A stretch of 64,000 bases of DNA from contig NZ_CAJHAF010000001.1 in NCBI RefSeq assembly GCF_904846315.1, positions 2,232,001 to 2,296,000 on the forward strand, read 5' to 3'. This document shows positions 30,402 to 39,528 of the stretch, piece by piece. Source of the DNA: Psychrobacter jeotgali (lineage in GTDB: Bacteria; Pseudomonadota; Gammaproteobacteria; Pseudomonadales; Moraxellaceae). The notes beneath the pieces are model-generated. The model did no database searches, had not been told where the DNA came from, and saw only the letters and a program-made list of their open reading frames with translations. Position 1 is the stretch's first letter, and the number at the start of each line of letters is the position of its first letter. A program made the translations under genes and the position numbers.

Positions 30402-31403
30402 TTAGCGTGCTCTACGCTGGCGCCCACTCCGAAAGACGTAGCTGTCCTTATAAAACTCAGCATTAACGTTTTCCGCCCAAAAGTGCGGCACACCTAAAAT
30501 TGGCAGTGGTGCTAAATAGCGTGGTGTGACCTCATTTTTTGACAACAACTCATCCATATAGTCCGCAAGGGTAGCGTCCAAAAACGTCATGCGCTCAGAT
30601 GTGGATAAGGCAAAAAAGTCTTGGCTCACGTTAATGACCACACTATGGGCGCATAACGGCTTGCGCGGCTGTACCAATTGCTCAATGAGTGCATGCCCAA
30701 AGATATAAACTGCAGCTTGAGCGTGTGAGTTTGGCTGCTTTGGATCGTCCCATTGAGCACGAGTCTTGACCAAACTTCCTTGCCAATCAAAATCAATCAA
30801 TGCCTTGCCAATGCTGGGATTTGAGGTGACCAAAATGGCACCGTTCTCATCAAATACCGTAATAGTATCCCGAACCCGCCCCCGACTCTCGCCTATACCT
30901 TGCTGGGCAATCTCTAGCATGTGATAGTAATTAAGTAGCGCTTTGGTCTTGGGAAAGGTCAGCCAAATACTGCCGTTAAACAAGTCATGCAAATTATCAC
31001 GAGTCGGAATATTACCGGTAGTGGCGATAAAGTGCTCATACGCCTCGCCCTCAGGTAGTGCATTTTGCGAGACAAACTTTAGCGTATGTGCTTGCTGTTC
31101 TTTGGTTGGCTTAGTGCTCGGCAATAGCGTTTGCTGCTCTGTGCTTTGCTGCTTTAATGCGCTGTTTAAAACCTTAGCGATAGTATCTAGTGATTCATGT
31201 GGTTCATTGTCATGAGCTGAAATATCTGCTTGCTGATTGACCTCACTCCGTTGTTTTACGGTTTTACTCAAGTCATTTAGCTGACTTAAATGACATAACC
31301 ACGGTGCTTGCCAGTCTATTTTAGCAAAGCTATCGTCAAGCGCTTTATTAACATTCGACAAATTTTTATCCTGGGTGTCATTAAGTAGATCAGAGGTGTT
31401 CAT
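30402..31403 (-). CDS. DUF3025 domain protein
   Basis: A 333-residue protein. The N-terminal ~110 residues are Asp/Gln/Ser-rich and probably disordered; the conserved DUF3025 domain follows, with HDLFNGSIWLTFPKTKALLN, a RGRVRDTITVFDENGAIL segment and the C-terminal PLPILGVPHFWAENVNAEFYKDSYVFRSGR. Function is unknown for the family. It is transcribed towards acnA, with a 315-nt gap between them, and is divergent from the YdjM-like gene. Confidence 0.82.
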   Translation of the reverse strand: MNTSDLLNDTQDKNLSNVNKALDDSFAKIDWQAPWLCHLSQLNDLSKTVKQRSEVNQQADISAHDNEPHESLDTIAKVLNSALKQQSTEQQTLLPSTKPTKEQQAHTLKFVSQNALPEGEAYEHFIATTGNIPTRDNLHDLFNGSIWLTFPKTKALLNYYHMLEIAQQGIGESRGRVRDTITVFDENGAILVTSNPSIGKALIDFDWQGSLVKTRAQWDDPKQPNSHAQAAVYIFGHALIEQLVQPRKPLCAHSVVINVSQDFFALSTSERMTFLDATLADYMDELLSKNEVTPRYLAPLPILGVPHFWAENVNAEFYKDSYVFRSGRQRRAR

Positions 31404-31547
31404 AGCAAATATCTTTATTAGAAGTACAAATTGTAGACGGCTATTTCGAGACTGTTTTTTGGTTTGGCTATGGTATCATAGGACGCTTTTTTGCCGCTAG
31501 GCGATAAATTAAATCGCCTTTTGAGAGATTATCTACAACGAGTTTTT

Positions 31548-32261
31548 ATGGCAAATTTTAATACCCACTTGAACGGCGCTTTTATGGTCAGTGGGGTAAT
31601 GAGTTTAACGGTTTATAAAGCCGGTCTCATCGACGATTCTGGCTTTATCATGTGTGTGGTACTCGGCACTATCGGTGGGTTGTTGCCTGATTTGGATTCT
31701 GATAATTCGACACCGATTAAGCTTGGTTTCAATCTTGCATCCTTTGTATTCGCTTTTGCACTGGTAATGCACTGGCGTAGCGAGCTGAGTTTATTAGCAT
31801 TAATGGCGCTATGGTTGGCAGGCTATGGCTTTATGCGTTACGTGGTGTTTTATATTTTTACCACTATGACCGTGCATCGCGGGGTTATCCATTCTGTGCC
31901 TTATATGGCAATTTTGGGATTGGGTTTGACTTATCTAAGCTATTTTGTATTAGAGATTTCACTTACCGCCAGCTGGTTCTACGGCTTGTTTTTATTTGGC
32001 GGGGCGATGGTGCATTTGCTGCTTGATGAGATGTACAGCGTGAATTTGATGGGTATGAGAATGAAGCGCTCATCGGGTACTGCGATGAAGTTTTATCAGC
32101 ATAAAGATAAATGGTGGTATCTGCTACTGTATGTGATTCTTGCGTTACTGCTGTACTTTGCACCACCATTTGAGTCGTTTTGGCAGCAAATAACAGATCC
32201 TGCGCCTTGGACCAAGCTTAAACTTGGAGTGTTACCGACCATGATAGAAAACAGGCTATAG
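31548..32261 (+). CDS. YdjM-like membrane-bound metal-dependent hydrolase
   Basis: The frame opens at TTG 31491 but ATG 31548 (MANFNTHLNGA) matches the family start, giving 237 aa. About six membrane helices. Conserved polar motifs are the N-terminal THxxxG, GGLLPDLDSDNSTP, TVHRGVIHS and HLLLDEMYS, the His/Asp set expected of the DUF457/YdjM family, assumed to bind metal. In E. coli ydjM is an SOS gene; I see no clear LexA box upstream here. Its substrate is unknown. Confidence 0.82.
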   Translation: MANFNTHLNGAFMVSGVMSLTVYKAGLIDDSGFIMCVVLGTIGGLLPDLDSDNSTPIKLGFNLASFVFAFALVMHWRSELSLLALMALWLAGYGFMRYVVFYIFTTMTVHRGVIHSVPYMAILGLGLTYLSYFVLEISLTASWFYGLFLFGGAMVHLLLDEMYSVNLMGMRMKRSSGTAMKFYQHKDKWWYLLLYVILALLLYFAPPFESFWQQITDPAPWTKLKLGVLPTMIENRL

Positions 32262-32325
32262 TCAGTTCTAAATAAAATTGACAACTAATATTGCCAGTTT
32301 TATAGTGATTCAACGATACATTAAA
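32262..32325. repeat. Possible degenerate copy of the dispersed repeat
   Basis: TCTAAATAAAATTGACA (about 32267-32283) resembles CCTAAATAAAGCTGACA at about 34288-34304, and TTTTATAGTGATTCAACGATA (about 32298-32318) resembles TTTTAAAGTGACTCAGTTATA at about 34406-34426 and its partner after gltX. The two conserved edges are here brought together without the central inverted repeat. Confidence 0.4.
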
Positions 32326-32363
32326 CCCTGTCAGATAGCTAAAAGAGGAATTTAGGATAAACC

Positions 32364-32921
32364 ATGCAACCTTCAACCCAAACTTGCCCTTGCCAAGTCA
32401 ATCCTGTATCCCCTATCGAAAATCCATTATCTTATAACGATTGCTGTCAGCCTTATCATGACGGGCTTTGTCATAGCAATATTGATAAAGCGGATGCCAT
32501 TAAAGCGGAAAATGCTGAAAGATTGATGCGCACTCGCTATAGTGCTTTTGTGCTGGTCAAGCCCGACTATATCGTCAAAACCACTCTACCGGCGCAGCAA
32601 GCTCTGCTTGATATGAAAGCGATTGAAAAATGGGCAACCGATACAGATTGGGCAGGACTTGAGATTATTAAACACACGCCAAAGCTTGGCAAACGCCATG
32701 CGCAGGTTGAGTTTAAGGCTTATTTTAATAGCTCTGATACAGCTGAAAAACTGCAAGCGCATCATGAGCTATCTACCTTTGTAAAAGTTAAAGATCAGGC
32801 TAATAATGATAAACGTTGGTATTTCTTAGATCCGACGGTAGCGATGAGCGTAACGCAGAAACAGCCGTGTCTTTGTGGCTCAGGGGAGAAGCTTAAAAGG
32901 TGTTGTGGACTGTACCCCTAA
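32364..32921 (+). CDS. YchJ-family protein with two SEC-C-type motifs
   Basis: A 185-residue protein with cysteine-rich ends and an NTF2-like core, as in YchJ: N-terminal CPCQ...YNDCCQPYHDG, the conserved RLMRTRYSAFV segment, and a C-terminal SEC-C zinc motif CLCGSGEKLKRCCG. SEC-C motifs bind zinc and often contact SecB or ribosome-associated partners; YchJ itself has no settled role. Its last 4 bp overlap the end of the convergent amidotransferase gene. Confidence 0.9.
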   Translation: MQPSTQTCPCQVNPVSPIENPLSYNDCCQPYHDGLCHSNIDKADAIKAENAERLMRTRYSAFVLVKPDYIVKTTLPAQQALLDMKAIEKWATDTDWAGLEIIKHTPKLGKRHAQVEFKAYFNSSDTAEKLQAHHELSTFVKVKDQANNDKRWYFLDPTVAMSVTQKQPCLCGSGEKLKRCCGLYP

Positions 32922-33826
32922 ACACTCGCCCCAACCGCTCTTGCAATCGAAATCCCTTCTTCAATCGTTAAAAACTTACGCTGGCTGGGACTGTTTTTAT
33001 AGATAATCTCACCATCTTGAAAGATTAGGCACTCATTGACCGCTATCTGTTGCCATTTTTCATTTTCAGTCAAAGGCACAGTGACTAAAATGGTCACTTT
33101 ATCGGTGTCGGTGGTCACGTCTTTAAAGTTAATGGCTAAATCATTATCGGCCAACTTGGCTTCACCGAATGGCGCTTGGCGGGTCAGATAAAACAGTAAG
33201 CTGCCAGCATAAGCCAATTGCCAACGACCGTTAGATATCAGACAATTAAATAACCCATTAGCGGATAAATAACGGCACTGCGTGGTTAAAAAGTTAAATA
33301 GGGTTTGGTCATCAGGACGCGATTTAAAGCTACTTTTTAGCCGATTGACCAAGTAACAAAAGGCAATTTCAGAATCCGTATTGCCCACTGGCTGACAATG
33401 GACGGCGTTACCATTTTCCTGCAAGCGCTGGCAACGTTTTATAAACTCGCTATTCATCTGACCGTTATGGGCAAACACCCACTGCTCGCCCCAAACTTCA
33501 CGTACAAACGGATGGGTGTTCGCTAAGCAATTCTGCCCCTGAGTCGCTTTACGAATATGGGCAACGACATTCATGGCTTTGATAGGATAGTTATTGACCA
33601 AATCAGCGACTGGCGATAAGTGGCTCGGTCGATTATCATGAAACAAGCGCAGACCAGTCGAATCATTGCTGTCCTTATCCCCACCAGCGCACTCACTGCG
33701 CTCAAAAAAGGCAATCCCAAAGCCATCTTCATGGCTATCGGTCATGCCGCCGCGCTGGCGAAAGCCTGCGAAGCTAAAGCCAATATCAGTTGGGGTATTA
33801 CAGTTCATTCCTAAGAGTTGACACAT
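32918..33826 (-). CDS. Class II glutamine amidotransferase (YafJ-like)
   Basis: A 302-residue protein beginning MCQLLGMNCN, where Cys2 would be the N-terminal nucleophile after removal of Met. Further GATase II signatures are VAHIRKATQGQ (Arg/Thr loop), FAHNGQM, and GNTDSEIAFC. It matches YafJ-type stand-alone amidotransferase domains, which release ammonia from glutamine for an unidentified acceptor. It lies 42 nt after the DUF2007 gene and probably in one transcript with it. Confidence 0.88.
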   Translation of the reverse strand: MCQLLGMNCNTPTDIGFSFAGFRQRGGMTDSHEDGFGIAFFERSECAGGDKDSNDSTGLRLFHDNRPSHLSPVADLVNNYPIKAMNVVAHIRKATQGQNCLANTHPFVREVWGEQWVFAHNGQMNSEFIKRCQRLQENGNAVHCQPVGNTDSEIAFCYLVNRLKSSFKSRPDDQTLFNFLTTQCRYLSANGLFNCLISNGRWQLAYAGSLLFYLTRQAPFGEAKLADNDLAINFKDVTTDTDKVTILVTVPLTENEKWQQIAVNECLIFQDGEIIYKNSPSQRKFLTIEEGISIARAVGASV

Positions 33827-33868
33827 TGATACGTTACCGCCTTGATTGCTTTTACTATTGGTCTTGAT

Positions 33869-34168
33869 TTATTGATCATCTGGAACTGGTTTTTCTTGAC
33901 TATCCGGCCCGATGCCCAGCTCAGCATCGCTCATACTCTCTAACAGGGTTTCGCCGTCAATAGCATTACTATTCAACAGCTGCTGAGCCTGAGACAGATC
34001 TTCATCTTGTACCCATAGCACGATACCAGAATTCATACCCGGAATGGCGCTTAGCGCTTGTAGAGAAACCGTAATACCATTATTGCGCAGCAAATTGGCG
34101 TGCAGCTCGCCTTGCATATTGGTATCGAAACGTGCCAATTTATGCCAGTTATCGACTTGATCGGTCAT
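33869..34168 (-). CDS. DUF2007 (putative signal-transducing) small protein
   Basis: A 99-residue protein with the DUF2007 pattern: LARFDTNMQGELHANLLRNNGI near the start, a short beta segment ending in the conserved V-x-E/D-D (LWVQDEDLSQAQQLL), and an acidic tail. Related domains bind nucleotides or degradation factors in some proteins, but no role is known here. Confidence 0.75.
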   Translation of the reverse strand: MTDQVDNWHKLARFDTNMQGELHANLLRNNGITVSLQALSAIPGMNSGIVLWVQDEDLSQAQQLLNSNAIDGETLLESMSDAELGIGPDSQEKPVPDDQ

Positions 34169-34244
34169 GAGACTATCCTTAAAAGGTTAAAAATTAAATA
34201 CTGAAATAACGGTGGTTTAATCGCTTCAAGATGAACCATCAACT

Positions 34245-34426
34245 AGGGTCTATTGAACATTCAAAGTTAGGTTTTAATATAGTAAATCCTAAATAAAGCT
34301 GACATATTTAGCCACGTGCTACTGGTATTAGTTTTGCGCAGCCTCTGGCTGCAACGACACAGCACGCAAGTAAAACTAATACCAGTAGCACTAAGTTGTA
34401 ACACTTTTAAAGTGACTCAGTTATAC
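34245..34426. repeat. Dispersed element with 20-bp perfect inverted arms and nested hairpin
   Basis: The element begins with AGGGTCTATTGAACATTCAA (also at 19759). Its core has perfect 20-bp arms GTGCTACTGGTATTAGTTTT (34316-34335) and the reverse complement (34372-34391), enclosing a second hairpin GCAGCC-TCT-GGCTGC (34338-34352). It ends with CACTTTTAAAGTGACTCAGTTATA, shared with the gltX-downstream element. No coding capacity. A MITE-like or REP-like repeat is the likely class; the family is not identified. Confidence 0.7.
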
Positions 34427-34443
34427 CTTTAAGCCTAATAAGA

Positions 34444-35616
34444 TTAAACCCATTGATCCAGTGTATATTCTTTAACCTCTAATGTATTGTCAGCATTGTC
34501 ATTTAAACGCTCACGTGCCTGCTCAGCTTGGGAAATACTACTAAAAACACCCTTTATTTGCTGGTCAGCGTTTAGCAGCACAAATACGGTATCTTGCGCT
34601 TTTTCCACATGCGCCCAATGATAGGCGGCGAGACGTTTCATCAGATCAGGGTTTTTGACCATGATATTATCGCCCGTACGGCCTTCAGTACGGTTGTAAT
34701 GAATGACATTCAAGCGCAATAGCCAAAATATCACCGCCGCTTTGGCGAGCATCACTGGCAGAGCACGTTTTTCATCGCTATTCAGCGCCCGCTTTGACTC
34801 ATAACCTTGCAAAAAGGCAGTCATTTTTTCACGGTCGAAGTGAACTCTTTCGCCTTGTTCCGCATCGCCCCAAGTGGTACAAAAGTCATTAATAGTAATG
34901 GCAATATCCATCACATAGTGCTCAACGCTGACCTCGGTGAAGTCCAATAATCCGGTTAATTTTTCTTTACCCTCAGTCAAGTCCCACAAGGTATTATCAG
35001 CGAACATATCCAAGTGACACAGTCCTTTGGGTAAGCGCTCTAATGGCAGATCATTATAAGATTGCCAAATATCGCGCATTAGTTTGGCTTCGTCGCTTGG
35101 CATAAACTGTATTTCACGGTCACGCACCTCACCCCATGGATAAAGAGGTACGCCGTAATCCTCTGCTGGCTGCAAGTCTTGCAGATTCTCATGCAACATA
35201 GCTAATGCCGCTCCAATCTCGTGACACATTGCTTGCGTGGTCTGTTTGGGGTGCGCGCCTGCTAGACAGGGTACTAAAGTGATGCCTTTATCTTCATAAT
35301 GAATAACGTAGCGTTTGTCGCTATTATTGGTCGTATTAGTAGCCTCTGAATCAATAAGAGCCAGCGGGGCGGCAACGGGCAATTTGCCATCCAATTGACT
35401 CAGAATAACCGCCATTTTTGCCACATCAGCAGGCGGACGCTCTTCATATAAGGTAAAAACATAAGAGTAGTCACCCTCGGCGTCATCGGTTGTCTGAATA
35501 AACCAGTTAGAGTTTTTGATACCTTGAGTAATCGGAATAGCTCGGGCAAAAGACACCCCATAGCTTTGGCAAAAGGTAGCAAATTGATCATTAGTTAACT
35601 GGGTATAGACGGACAT
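34444..35616 (-). CDS. thrB: Homoserine kinase, choline-kinase-fold type (ThrB)
   Basis: A 390-residue protein of the Pseudomonas/Acinetobacter-type homoserine kinase, unrelated to the GHMP-fold ThrB of E. coli. The N-terminus carries GIKNSNWFI and YVFTLYE, the catalytic loop is GLCHLDMFADNTLWD (HxDxxxxN), and the metal-binding DFTEVSVEH follows. It phosphorylates homoserine on the way to threonine. The C-terminal ~60 residues (after about 330) form an added domain with a short beta-alpha pattern beyond the usual ~316-residue length; its role is unknown. Confidence 0.9.
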   Translation of the reverse strand: MSVYTQLTNDQFATFCQSYGVSFARAIPITQGIKNSNWFIQTTDDAEGDYSYVFTLYEERPPADVAKMAVILSQLDGKLPVAAPLALIDSEATNTTNNSDKRYVIHYEDKGITLVPCLAGAHPKQTTQAMCHEIGAALAMLHENLQDLQPAEDYGVPLYPWGEVRDREIQFMPSDEAKLMRDIWQSYNDLPLERLPKGLCHLDMFADNTLWDLTEGKEKLTGLLDFTEVSVEHYVMDIAITINDFCTTWGDAEQGERVHFDREKMTAFLQGYESKRALNSDEKRALPVMLAKAAVIFWLLRLNVIHYNRTEGRTGDNIMVKNPDLMKRLAAYHWAHVEKAQDTVFVLLNADQQIKGVFSSISQAEQARERLNDNADNTLEVKEYTLDQWV

Positions 35617-35794
35617 AACATCTCACTTATGACAAGTAAACAGAGGTAAATTTAAACGTTAATGGCAATAATGACACCACATACCAGCAGACTTTCACAA
35701 AAAACGTATTAATCTTACTAAAACCCGCCTGATATGCTAGTGATTTTGCTAAACTAGCGCTTATGAATGAATTGATTATAAGGTGAAACCCCCT

Positions 35795-36580
35795 ATGTTA
35801 GCAAAGCGTATCATACCTTGTTTGGACGTCGATAATGGACGCGTAGTCAAAGGCGTTAATTTTATCGATATAAAAGACGCCGGCGACCCGGTAGAAGTCG
35901 CCAAACGCTACAATGAGCAAGGCGCAGATGAGATTACCTTTTTGGACATCACCGCTACCAGTGATGCACGCGAGACCACTTATCACATGGTTGAGCGTAT
36001 CGCTGAGACCGTATTTGTGCCACTAACCGTTGGCGGCGGCGTGCGCAAAATTGCTGATATTCGTAACCTGCTCAATGCTGGCGCGGATAAAGTAGCGATT
36101 AACTCGGCGGCAGTATTTACCCCAGAGTTCGTTGGAGAAGCAGCGCAGAAATTTGGTAGCCAATGTATCGTCGTCGCTATCGATGCCAAACGTGTGGATG
36201 ATATCGATGATGGCACTGGTGAGGTACAGCCGCGTTGGGAGATTTTCACTCATGGCGGCCGTAAGCCCACGGGCATTGATGCGGTGGCTTGGGCAGTAAA
36301 AATGGCCGACTTGGGCGCTGGCGAATTACTAGTCACTTCAATGGATGGTGATGGCACTAAAAAGGGCTATGATTTGGCACTGATGCAAGCCATTACCAGC
36401 CAAGTAAACATACCGGTTATTGCTTCGGGCGGTGTGGGTAATTTGCAGCATTTAGCCGATGGCGTCCTCAAAGGCGGCGCTGATGCGGTGCTGGCCGCCA
36501 GTATTTTCCACTTTGGTGAGCACACGGTGATGGAAGCCAAAGAATACATGGCCGCTCAAGGTATCACCATGCGTCTGTAA
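35795..36580 (+). CDS. hisF: Imidazole glycerol phosphate synthase subunit HisF
   Basis: A TIM-barrel cyclase of histidine biosynthesis that with HisH turns PRFAR into IGP and AICAR. ATG 35795 ([12 protein letters not shown]) is the family start; AGGTG (35781-35785) lies 9 nt upstream, so the in-frame GTG at 35783 is part of the ribosome site. Catalytic Asp in [14 protein letters not shown] and in VVAIDAKR are both present, with GGGVR and ASGGVGN phosphate loops. Length 261 aa is normal. No other his gene is in the window. Confidence 0.96.
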   Translation: MLAKRIIPCLDVDNGRVVKGVNFIDIKDAGDPVEVAKRYNEQGADEITFLDITATSDARETTYHMVERIAETVFVPLTVGGGVRKIADIRNLLNAGADKVAINSAAVFTPEFVGEAAQKFGSQCIVVAIDAKRVDDIDDGTGEVQPRWEIFTHGGRKPTGIDAVAWAVKMADLGAGELLVTSMDGDGTKKGYDLALMQAITSQVNIPVIASGGVGNLQHLADGVLKGGADAVLAASIFHFGEHTVMEAKEYMAAQGITMRL

Positions 36581-36673
36581 TAGGGCGCTAAAGTAAAAAC
36601 TTATCTAGAAAAAATGCTATCATAGTCAACTACTTATTTTAGCTCGTTTAGTTGTCGTAGGCTAGGTTTTTCA

Positions 36674-36733
36674 CCCAGCTTTGCAACATTGAAGCTTTGC
36701 AAAAGCAAAATGCTGGGCTAAAGCCACAGCATT
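36674..36733 (+). promoter_or_regulatory. Competing stem-loops in the ribH leader
   Basis: CCCAGCTTTGC (36674-36684) can pair with GCAAAATGCTGGG (36705-36717), while AATGCTG-GGCT-AA-AGCC-A-CAGCATT (36709-36733) forms a second strong hairpin using the same bases, and GCTTT-GCA-AAAGC (36694-36706) a third. The structures exclude one another. It is not the FMN riboswitch consensus as far as I can see. Whether it regulates ribH or is a repeat element is open. Confidence 0.45.
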
Positions 36734-36851
36734 GTATCTTGACTAGATGATCGTTCATGCCAGTTGAGAGTTAGGTATTTATTCTATTTTTAATCAAATT
36801 TCAATCAAACAATAATTTTAATTATTCATTAACCAATCAAAGGATCTTCTC

Positions 36852-37373
36852 ATGTCAAATTTACAACAGCAGCGCAATGACGTCACTCATATCGATGGTA
36901 ATCTGCACCAAAATGAAGAGGTTCGTATCGGTATCGTTGTTGGGCGTTTTAACGGTTTTGTAGTGGAATCATTAGTAGATGGTGCTATTGATGCGCTACT
37001 TCGTCATGGCGTTTTGGGTAGCAATATTACCGTCGTTCGGGTACCCGGCGCTTATGAACTACCACTGGTTGCTCAGCGTGCCGCAGAGTCTGACCGTTTT
37101 GATGCTATTATTGCCTTAGGCGCGATTATCCGTGGCAGCACGCCACATTTTGACTTTGTCGCCAGCGAATCTGCCAAGGGCTTGAGCAATGTCGCCACCG
37201 ATTATAATATCCCGGTTGCTAATGGCGTATTGACCACCGATAGCATCGAGCAAGCGATTGAGCGTGCAGGGACTAAAGCCGGCAATAAAGGCTCAGAAGC
37301 GGCGATGGTGGTGCTCGAGATGCTAGCGGTATTGTCGCAATTAGATATTGATGACGATAGCGATGAAGATTAA
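36852..37373 (+). CDS. ribH: 6,7-dimethyl-8-ribityllumazine synthase RibH
   Basis: Makes the lumazine precursor of riboflavin from 5-amino-6-ribitylamino-uracil and dihydroxybutanone phosphate. Family motifs: [44 protein letters not shown] (substrate site with the catalytic His region) and [16 protein letters not shown], then the GNKGSEAA block. At 173 residues it is of normal length with a Gln-rich start and an acidic tail. First gene of the common ribH-nusB-thiL-pgpA cluster. Confidence 0.96.
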   Translation: MSNLQQQRNDVTHIDGNLHQNEEVRIGIVVGRFNGFVVESLVDGAIDALLRHGVLGSNITVVRVPGAYELPLVAQRAAESDRFDAIIALGAIIRGSTPHFDFVASESAKGLSNVATDYNIPVANGVLTTDSIEQAIERAGTKAGNKGSEAAMVVLEMLAVLSQLDIDDDSDED

Positions 37374-37554
37374 TTTTAGCTATTAATCTATTAATCTTTT
37401 ATTGTACGAATTAATCTTGGCGCTGAGGCTGCTGCTTACAGCGTCAATGCACAAAACTTAACTGTCAAAGCCGACAGTCGATTACTATTTAACCTCTCTT
37501 ATCTTATGACACCTCATATAACATTGTTATTTAAAATTTAGGTATTGACCCTCT

Positions 37555-38397
37555 ATGACTGACCAACTCAAGCGTGCTATTAACGCTGCGAAAACGGCAC
37601 AAACCGATGCTACGACCACTGATAAAGCGAGCATGAGTGCTGATGAACAACACTTCGACATGAGTGAATCTTCTTACAAGACCAGTCACACGGCTGTGCG
37701 TAAGGCACGGCGTTTTGCTATGCAAGGCTTATATGAATGGCTGGTTACTGACCGCCGTTTCGATCTAGATGGCAAGCTGGGTTGGAAAGATAATGCACCG
37801 CACGATATTGCAGCACGCACACGGGCAACCAACGCTATGCATACGGTTCATATCGGTTATTATCACGAAATGATGCGCGATATTCCAGAGCAGATCGATG
37901 CGCTAGATGCACTCATTGCGCAGCATTTAGACCGTGGTATCGATAAGCTTGATACCGTTGAACATGCCATTTTGCTTATCGGGGCTTATGAGCTACAAAA
38001 TCGTCTTGAGATTCCTTATAAAGTGGTGCTTGACGAAGCCATGAAGCTCAATAATCATTTTGGTGCCACCGACGCCCATAAACTGATCAATGCGGTACTC
38101 GATAGAATGGCTATTGAGGTACGTGCTATAGAAGTACAAGCAGATACCAAGGCTAACTTACGTACATCACAAAAAGCAGCAGCTAAGCAGGCCAATGCTA
38201 CAAACGATACGCAAGATAATGCTAACAGCCAGCCTGAACCAACGCCAGATAAACCAACCGCTTCAACCAAACCGCGTATTAGCGCTAACAAAACCAACGT
38301 TAAACGCAATCGTCCTAATAAAGCCGATGCCAATAAACAGAGCACTGTTACTGATTCTGCTGCTGATACTGTGCCAACAGACAACAGTGATAAATAG
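37555..38397 (+). CDS. nusB: Transcription antitermination factor NusB with long tails
   Basis: The NusB fold occupies about residues 48-190: [18 protein letters not shown] at its start, [30 protein letters not shown] and [30 protein letters not shown]. It binds boxA RNA with NusE (S10). At 280 residues it is roughly twice the usual ~140: an N-terminal ~45-residue Thr/Ala-rich tail and a C-terminal ~90-residue tail rich in Ala, Asn, Thr and Lys (low complexity, basic near the end). The tails are likely disordered and could add nonspecific RNA contacts; that is inference. Confidence 0.93.
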   Translation: MTDQLKRAINAAKTAQTDATTTDKASMSADEQHFDMSESSYKTSHTAVRKARRFAMQGLYEWLVTDRRFDLDGKLGWKDNAPHDIAARTRATNAMHTVHIGYYHEMMRDIPEQIDALDALIAQHLDRGIDKLDTVEHAILLIGAYELQNRLEIPYKVVLDEAMKLNNHFGATDAHKLINAVLDRMAIEVRAIEVQADTKANLRTSQKAAAKQANATNDTQDNANSQPEPTPDKPTASTKPRISANKTNVKRNRPNKADANKQSTVTDSAADTVPTDNSDK

Positions 38398-38400
38398 TAA

Positions 38401-38445
38401 TTATATAAACAGTACTTATATAAACAGTACTTATATAAACAGTAC
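38401..38445. repeat. Three perfect tandem copies of a 15-bp unit
   Basis: TTATATAAACAGTAC is repeated three times without change just after the nusB stop (38397), and a fourth partial copy (TTATATCAGTA) follows. It separates nusB from thiL. Confidence 0.9.
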
Positions 38446-38487
38446 TTATATCAGTATGGATATGAAAGGTAAAAACTAAGACTAGCT

Positions 38488-39525
38488 ATGAATGAGTTTG
38501 AACTGATTGAGCAAATATTCTCCCAGCTACAAAATGATCCTGCTTTTATAACGGCTAGCAAAGCGGCTGGTATAGAAAAAGCGATCGGCGATGATGCGTC
38601 AGTTATGGCGCTGCCAGCAGGCGCACGCTTGGTCAGTTGTATAGATACGCTAGTGCAAGGACGCCACTTTAGCGCCGATTGGGATCAAGTTAACGATTTA
38701 GCCTTCCAGATCGGTTATAAAGCCGTAGCGGTAAACGTCTCAGATATCGCCGCTATGGGCGCAACGCCGCACAGTATTTTATTGGCATTAGCACTTCCTG
38801 AGCGCCTAGCGACTGAGCAGTGGCTTAGCGCCTTTGCTCAAGGTTTATTTCATGCCTGCAAATTATTCGGGGTTACGCTGATCGGCGGTGATACTACTCG
38901 CAATGACACTTTGGTCTTGAGCGTTAGTGCGCAAGGCTTTCTCAGTGCAGACACGCCAGCCGTTTACCGCTCAGGCGCCCAAGTTGGCGACAAGGTTTAT
39001 GTGTCAGGAACGCTCGGTGATGCCGCTTACGCTCTACAGCACCCCGATGATGAGATTGGACGAACGTTAGTCCATCGACTGCACATGCCAACTCCGCGTA
39101 TCACCCTAGGCGCAACACTCGCAAAACTTGGTGCTAGCGCCATGATAGATATCTCCGACGGTCTTTATCAGGACTTGGGACATATCTGCCAACAAAGCGC
39201 CGTTGCTATGCGCCTCAATCTTGAGCATCTGCCTACCAGTCAGCCCCTATCAACTATCGATTTGTCCCAAAGATTAATCCATCAACTGACCGGTGGTGAT
39301 GACTATGAGCTGGCTTTTACCCTGCCAGCCGGCATCGAGCCGCCCTTTGATAACGCTGATACTCCTGTGACCTGCATTGGTGAAGTGGTGACATTGACTG
39401 ACGATAAGGACGAGGCTGATGGGTGTCCGCAACTATTTTATCAAGGGCAAGCAGTAACCCAAATGCAGCCTGCGCCTTTTAACACTTTACCCAAGCTTAT
39501 GGGTTATCAACATTTTATAGGTTAG
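38488..39525 (+). CDS. thiL: Thiamine-monophosphate kinase ThiL
   Basis: Phosphorylates thiamine monophosphate to the active diphosphate. PurM-like ATP-binding fold: GDDASV near residue 32, the VNVSDIAAMGATP block, LIGGDTTRN, ISDGLYQDLGH and TGGDDYELAF. At 345 residues it is of normal length with a slight acidic insert (about 305-312). Its stop is 3 nt before pgpA. Confidence 0.95.
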   Translation: MNEFELIEQIFSQLQNDPAFITASKAAGIEKAIGDDASVMALPAGARLVSCIDTLVQGRHFSADWDQVNDLAFQIGYKAVAVNVSDIAAMGATPHSILLALALPERLATEQWLSAFAQGLFHACKLFGVTLIGGDTTRNDTLVLSVSAQGFLSADTPAVYRSGAQVGDKVYVSGTLGDAAYALQHPDDEIGRTLVHRLHMPTPRITLGATLAKLGASAMIDISDGLYQDLGHICQQSAVAMRLNLEHLPTSQPLSTIDLSQRLIHQLTGGDDYELAFTLPAGIEPPFDNADTPVTCIGEVVTLTDDKDEADGCPQLFYQGQAVTQMQPAPFNTLPKLMGYQHFIG

Positions 39526-39528
39526 CCC

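Noticed and set aside
31491..31547. TTG-started extension of the YdjM-like gene
   Set aside because: The added residues are not family-like; ATG 31548 gives the expected N-terminus.
36581..36851. FMN riboswitch upstream of ribH
   Set aside because: The conserved FMN-aptamer blocks are not visible; only competing hairpins are.
38401..38445. CRISPR-like array
   Set aside because: The 15-bp units are contiguous with no spacers; a simple tandem repeat.
38195..38479. 94-residue frame running from nusB into the 15-bp repeats
   Set aside because: It lies in another frame of nusB, and the repeated YINST translation comes only from the tandem DNA repeat.
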